Shown here in pieces: positions 34,177 to 36,106 of a stretch of DNA of 36,106 nucleotides. The stretch's first letter is position 1. The number at the start of each line of letters is the position of its first letter. Position numbers and translations under genes: made by a program. This stretch comes from JAXMAR01 sp046350295. Lineage in GTDB: Bacteria > Planctomycetota > Planctomycetia > Gemmatales > Gemmataceae. Location of the stretch: contig JAXMAR010000060.1 in assembly GCA_046350295.1 (NCBI GenBank), positions 1-36,106 on the forward strand. Reading direction: 5' to 3'. The notes beneath the pieces were generated by a model, which worked only from the letters and a program-made list of their open reading frames with translations, searched no databases and was not told the origin of the DNA.

Positions 34177-35424
34177 ATGAGTATCCACGTGCCGGCTTGG
34201 AACATCGTCCTTCTTCTGATCTCCACCGCGTCGAGTGTCTCTGCGGGGGCCGATGGCGCGCGTGTCGATCGCTTGCTGAAGGACCTGGACACCAAGGACA
34301 GCGAGGTCCGCCTCAAGGTAATTGAAGAACTCGCCGAGCTTGGACCGCTCGCCGCCAAGGCGGCTCCAGCCCTGGCCGATTTCCTGGACCAGCCGGACGA
34401 GGACTTACGCCTGAACTCGGCGATCGCGCTGGGCAAGATCGGCAAGGAAGCGGTCGCCCCGGTGCTGAAGCTGGTGGAAAGCCGGAATGCCGACACGCGG
34501 AGCCACGCGTTGGCGGCGCTTGGCTGGATTGGTCCCGCGGCGGAACGCGCGCAGCCGCAGGTCTTGAAGGCCGTCGAGGACAAGGACGAGTCCGTTCGCG
34601 CCAAGGCCGCCTTCGCGCTGGGCCGCATCGGCGCCGACCCGAAAAAGGCGATCCGGCCGCTGCTCAAGTTGCTGACCGAGAAAAGCCCGGCGGTCCGCTT
34701 GAGCGCTGGGGACGCCCTGGGCAGGTTCAAGGCGGCGGCGGTCCCCGACTTGATCGCCGCGCTCCAGGACGATTGGGTCACCATCCGGCTGGAGGCGGCG
34801 AAAGCGTTGGGTCAGATCGGACCGGACGCGAAGGACGCCGTCGAGAAGTTCCGCCCCGCCATCCTCGACGCCAACGACGAGTTGGCGGACGAAGCCCTCC
34901 GCGCTCTCGTGAAGATCGGCCCGGCTGCGGTCAAAACGTATCGGGAGGCGCTGGAAAGCGACAAGGGAACGGCGCGGCAGCGTGCCCTTCGAGTCCTCGA
35001 AACCTCGGGCGCCAAGGGGGCGCCGTTCCTGGCCGAAGCGCTCGCGGCCAAGACCGTCGAAGCGCGGCGTGAAGCCGCTCGGCTGGCGGCGGCGCTGCGC
35101 TTGAAGGAAGAAGTCCTCGTGGCGCCCCTGAGCGTGGCGGTAACCGACAAGGATCGTGATGTGCGTCTCCGCTCGCTGCACGCCCTCGCGCCTCTCGCGG
35201 TCGGCGCTCGCGCCGCCGTCCCCGCCGTGCTGGAAGCGCTCAAGGAAAAAGACATGGAGATCCGCGTTGCGGCGCTGGAACTGTTGCGGGAGATCCCCGA
35301 AGAATCAAAGGCGATCGTGCGCGCCGTGCAACCTCTTCTACGGGACGAAAACGAAACCATCCGTCGCCTGGCGGCGGAGGTTCTCGCGTTTCAGAGCAAG
35401 CGCGATCTCGAAAAGTCGCGGTGA
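34177..35424 (+). CDS. Secreted HEAT-repeat protein
   Basis: 415 residues: a signal peptide (IVLLLISTASSVSAGADG, cleavage near residue 25), then about ten HEAT/PBS-lyase-type helical repeats filling the whole protein. Repeats follow a pattern of about 37 residues: VRLKVIEELAELGPLAAKAA, LRLNSAIALGKIGKEAVAPV, TRSHALAALGWIGPAAERAQ, VRAKAAFALGRIGADPKKAI and IRLEAAKALGQIGPDAKDAV. There is no enzymatic domain, so it is probably a protein-binding scaffold in the periplasm. Exported HEAT-repeat proteins are very common in Planctomycetes. GAGG lies about 8 bases before the ATG. It is convergent with the last gene, 29 bases away. Confidence 0.88.
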   Translation: MSIHVPAWNIVLLLISTASSVSAGADGARVDRLLKDLDTKDSEVRLKVIEELAELGPLAAKAAPALADFLDQPDEDLRLNSAIALGKIGKEAVAPVLKLVESRNADTRSHALAALGWIGPAAERAQPQVLKAVEDKDESVRAKAAFALGRIGADPKKAIRPLLKLLTEKSPAVRLSAGDALGRFKAAAVPDLIAALQDDWVTIRLEAAKALGQIGPDAKDAVEKFRPAILDANDELADEALRALVKIGPAAVKTYREALESDKGTARQRALRVLETSGAKGAPFLAEALAAKTVEARREAARLAAALRLKEEVLVAPLSVAVTDKDRDVRLRSLHALAPLAVGARAAVPAVLEALKEKDMEIRVAALELLREIPEESKAIVRAVQPLLRDENETIRRLAAEVLAFQSKRDLEKSR

Positions 35425-35453
35425 CAGCCGTCGCCAGTGCAAGGCGCCGTCCA

Positions 35454-35981
35454 TCATTCAGGCGGAAGCGTCCCGCCGCCCGCGCGCGATGTCACTTCCA
35501 CGCCTGGCGCCATCAGGATATCCAATTCGTCTCTGGACAGGCCATACGTCGGAGCGGCGCCTGCCGTCCCGGAACCTGCGGAGTAGGGATAGAGATTGGC
35601 TGGAACCTCAGCGTAGGGATCGTAGGGCGTTGCGGTGTACGGGTTGCCGTACACAGACGGATAGAACTCGTAGATGCCATAGGGGGGCGGAAAAAAGCGA
35701 TAGCCGCTGAAAACGCGGCGCGGAATGCTCCGGCCGCCAATCTGAGCCAATCCGGCGTTGATTCCGCCGGCGTTGATGCCGCGCAGGTTGACTCCTCCGA
35801 TATTCACGCCGCGGACATGCACCCCGCCTGTCGGCGTGTTCCCGAAATGAACCCGCCCGAAATGGACGCTCGGCGTGGGGCCCGGTTGGACCACAACCTG
35901 AGCCATGAGGGCGTTGGGTGCGACAAGCAGCGCCACCCCGGCCAGCACGGGCAACCCCCCACGCACCGTTTTCCGAGTCAT
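35454..35981 (-). CDS. Secreted Gly/Asn-repeat protein with Tyr/Pro-rich segment
   Basis: 175 residues; family not recognised. The signal peptide (VLAGVALLVAPNALMAQ, cleavage near residue 28) is clear. Residues 45-80 form five-residue-like repeats (HVRGVNIGGVNLRGINAGG) resembling pentapeptide repeats with Asn or Val at the inward positions. A Tyr/Pro-rich stretch follows (FFPPPYGIYEFYPSVYGNPY), then YGLSRDELDILMAPGVEV at the end. ATG 35981 has AAGGAGG about 6 bases upstream, one of the best ribosome binding sites in the window, and TATACT (complement of 36036-36041) is a possible -10 box. High expression of a surface or wall protein is a reasonable guess, no more. Confidence 0.72.
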   Translation of the reverse strand: MTRKTVRGGLPVLAGVALLVAPNALMAQVVVQPGPTPSVHFGRVHFGNTPTGGVHVRGVNIGGVNLRGINAGGINAGLAQIGGRSIPRRVFSGYRFFPPPYGIYEFYPSVYGNPYTATPYDPYAEVPANLYPYSAGSGTAGAAPTYGLSRDELDILMAPGVEVTSRAGGGTLPPE

Positions 35982-36106
35982 GATGATCCTCCTTCGGATG
36001 TCAGAAGCCCGGACGATCCCCCGAGAATCGCTTCCAGTATATGTGCAAGCACGATGCCGACGAAAGTAATAACGGCGTCTCAGAAGAAAAGCGCCGCCTC
36101 GATCGT

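Noticed and set aside
1..36106. CRISPR array, tRNA, rRNA, integrase or transposase genes
   Set aside because: I looked for regular spaced repeats, conserved RNA gene segments and DDE, Tyr or Ser recombinase motifs and found none I could support.

Overview
The window looks like chromosome from a high-GC planctomycete, most likely of the Gemmata group. This is an inference from gene content: two DUF1501 proteins, a DUF1579 protein, CocE-like hydrolases, many secreted beta-propeller, HEAT and TPR proteins, a planctomycete-type Flp pilin and an exosortase fused to EpsI. I saw no rRNA, tRNA, CRISPR array, transposase or phage gene.

Left part (1-8.7 kb): part of a Tad/Flp pilus locus. It holds the end of TadB, then TadC, a convergent GT87-like membrane glycosyltransferase, a frameshifted Flp-type pilin, an RcpA/CpaC secretin and two lipoproteins, one with TPRs. 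A large imperfect palindrome flanked by 10-bp direct repeats lies between pilin and secretin. A hairpin at 8.63 kb separates the Tad genes from the next block.

Middle left (8.7-17.7 kb): a leftward exosortase-EpsI gene followed by a 1353-residue membrane-anchored TPR protein, probably one operon. It diverges from a dolichol-phosphate-mannose-synthase-like GT2. Good sigma70-type promoters can be read in both directions in the shared gap. Then come a secreted protein of unknown function overlapping a membrane/coiled-coil protein, and a Mut7-C protein.

Middle right (17.7-30.1 kb): mostly secreted or Tat-exported proteins: an alpha/beta-hydrolase esterase joined to a CocE/NonD hydrolase, DUF1501, DUF1579, PQQ-like and WD40-like propellers, an NmrA fragment, a second DUF1501 gene and a parallel beta-helix protein. 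Between 18.23 and 20.28 kb I infer about 17 one-base frame changes, many at G/C runs, with no in-frame stops in the pieces. Similar events occur near 22.0, 23.36 and 27-28.1 kb. Local sequencing or assembly error is the simplest explanation. The second DUF1501 gene also contains a GC-rich palindromic repeat in its middle, which points to real damage there.

Right part (30.5-36.1 kb): a rightward run of small membrane proteins, a PhnA-like membrane protein and a DUF892/YciF ferritin-like protein closed by a terminator; a leftward D-aminoacylase-type amidohydrolase; a rightward HEAT-repeat protein; and a leftward secreted Gly/Asn-repeat protein.
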